Part shown: positions 42,396 through 42,841 of the stretch, in pieces
Layout: the number at the start of each line of letters is the position of its first letter
Position numbering within the stretch: the first letter of the stretch is position 1
NCBI GenBank assembly: GCA_017464745.1
Contig: JAFTYJ010000031.1
Location: 1-42,841, forward strand
DNA length: 42,841 nucleotides
Direction of reading: 5' to 3'
From: Rikenellaceae bacterium
GTDB lineage: Bacteria; Bacteroidota; Bacteroidia; Bacteroidales; Rikenellaceae
Program-made: the position numbers and the translations under genes
The notes under the pieces: model-generated
Database searches by the model: none
Told to the model about the DNA's origin: nothing
What the model saw: the letters and a program-made list of their open reading frames with translations, nothing else

Positions 42396-42841
42396 ATGAA
42401 AAGAGTTGTCGTCTTTACGGGTGCCGGAATGAGCGCCGATAGCGGCCTTGCCACGTTCCGCGATAGCGATGGCCTGTGGGCTTCGTATCGCATCGAGGAG
42501 GTGTGTACCCCCGAGGCTTTGGCGGCCGACCGTGCCAAGGTTGTGGAGTTCTATAATATGCGTCGCCGTGAGATGATGAACCACGAGCCCAATGCGGGTC
42601 ACTATGCTATCCGCGACCTCGAACAGTGGTTTGATGTCGAGGTGGTGACCCAAAATGTCGATAACTACCACGAACGTGCAGGCAGTAGCCGTGTGACCCA
42701 CCTTCACGGCGAACTTACCAAACTGCGTAGTTCGCGTGACCCCGAACTCATTGTACCTATCGAGGGCTGGGAGCAACCGCTCGATGCGCGTGCTTCGGAT
42801 GGCTCTCTGTTGCGCCCCCATATCGTGTTCTTTGGTGAGTC
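42396..42841 (+). CDS. Sir2-family NAD-dependent deacylase, partial
   Basis: Sirtuin cut by the window edge: 148 codons and no stop. NAD-binding GAGMSADSGLATFRD (9-23), TQNVDNYHERAG with the conserved QNxD, and HLHGEL with the active-site His are clear. The zinc-binding cysteines usually found after HGEL are not there: the stretch reads TKLRSSRDPELIVPIEGWEQPLDARASDGSLLRPHIVFFGE with no Cys. It removes acyl groups from lysines using NAD+. It lies 18 bases after the transporter gene, so it may be co-transcribed. Confidence 0.92.
   Translation, partial: MKRVVVFTGAGMSADSGLATFRDSDGLWASYRIEEVCTPEALAADRAKVVEFYNMRRREMMNHEPNAGHYAIRDLEQWFDVEVVTQNVDNYHERAGSSRVTHLHGELTKLRSSRDPELIVPIEGWEQPLDARASDGSLLRPHIVFFGE

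Overview
The window looks like a chromosomal stretch from a member of the Bacteroidales, about half G+C. Several genes carry the Bacteroidota promoter form (TTTG, about 19 bases, TAnnTTTG), recognisable Shine-Dalgarno sites are scarce, and the gene set includes lineage markers: DUF4270 lipoprotein next to a short GT5 glycogen synthase, the ftsX-DUF3098-uppP-truB-queA cluster, a 576-codon lysyl-tRNA synthetase and the alpha2 glycyl-tRNA synthetase. A Rikenellaceae/Alistipes-like source is my guess from protein flavour only. I see no phage, transposase, integrase or CRISPR array, and one tRNA.

Layout. 1-4400 (+): rsgA, trmH-type methylase, class III aminotransferase, PhnP-like metallo-hydrolase and an SDR enzyme, closed by a strong bidirectional terminator. 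4476-8929 (-): truA, galK, GH43 lipoprotein and a metallopeptidase-like lipoprotein, where truA and galK form a single uninterrupted reading frame. 9188-14045 (-): tpiA, lysS with an in-frame TAG, lptG, tgt. 14168-16783 (+): membrane glycosyltransferase, ECF sigma factor, rsmG, then rpmH. 16934-17689: a META-domain lipoprotein and a small Cys-rich membrane protein, diverging. 17788-28642 (-): topA; glycogen synthase plus DUF4270; then yfhO-ftsX-DUF3098-uppP-truB-queA. 28767-29750 (+): polyprenyl synthase. 29825-31490 (-): small barrel-like protein, def, ruvX. 31591-39947 (+): glyS, a small secreted Cys protein cut by an in-frame TAA, then an ACT-domain protein, an A/P/E-rich protein, rsmI, DUF389, an LpxL-like acyltransferase, a GT2 enzyme and an L,D-transpeptidase-like protein. 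39997-40917 (-): DUF5715 protein and tRNA-Gln. 41022-end (+): NSS transporter and the start of a Sir2 deacylase.

Most genes serve translation and RNA modification (rsgA, trmH, truA, truB, tgt, queA, rsmG, rsmI, lysS, glyS, def, rpmH, tRNA-Gln) or the cell envelope (lptG, uppP, acyltransferase, glycosyltransferases, ftsX, polyprenyl synthase). The strongest oddities are four reading-frame anomalies: the nonsense codon in lysS just before class II motif 3, the nonsense codon in the small Cys protein just before its CxxC tail, the truA-galK fusion across an A6 run, and an rsgA lacking most of its N-terminal OB domain. Each could be real biology or a base-level sequence error; read mapping would separate these. 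I found no clearly new multi-gene defence or metabolic system.
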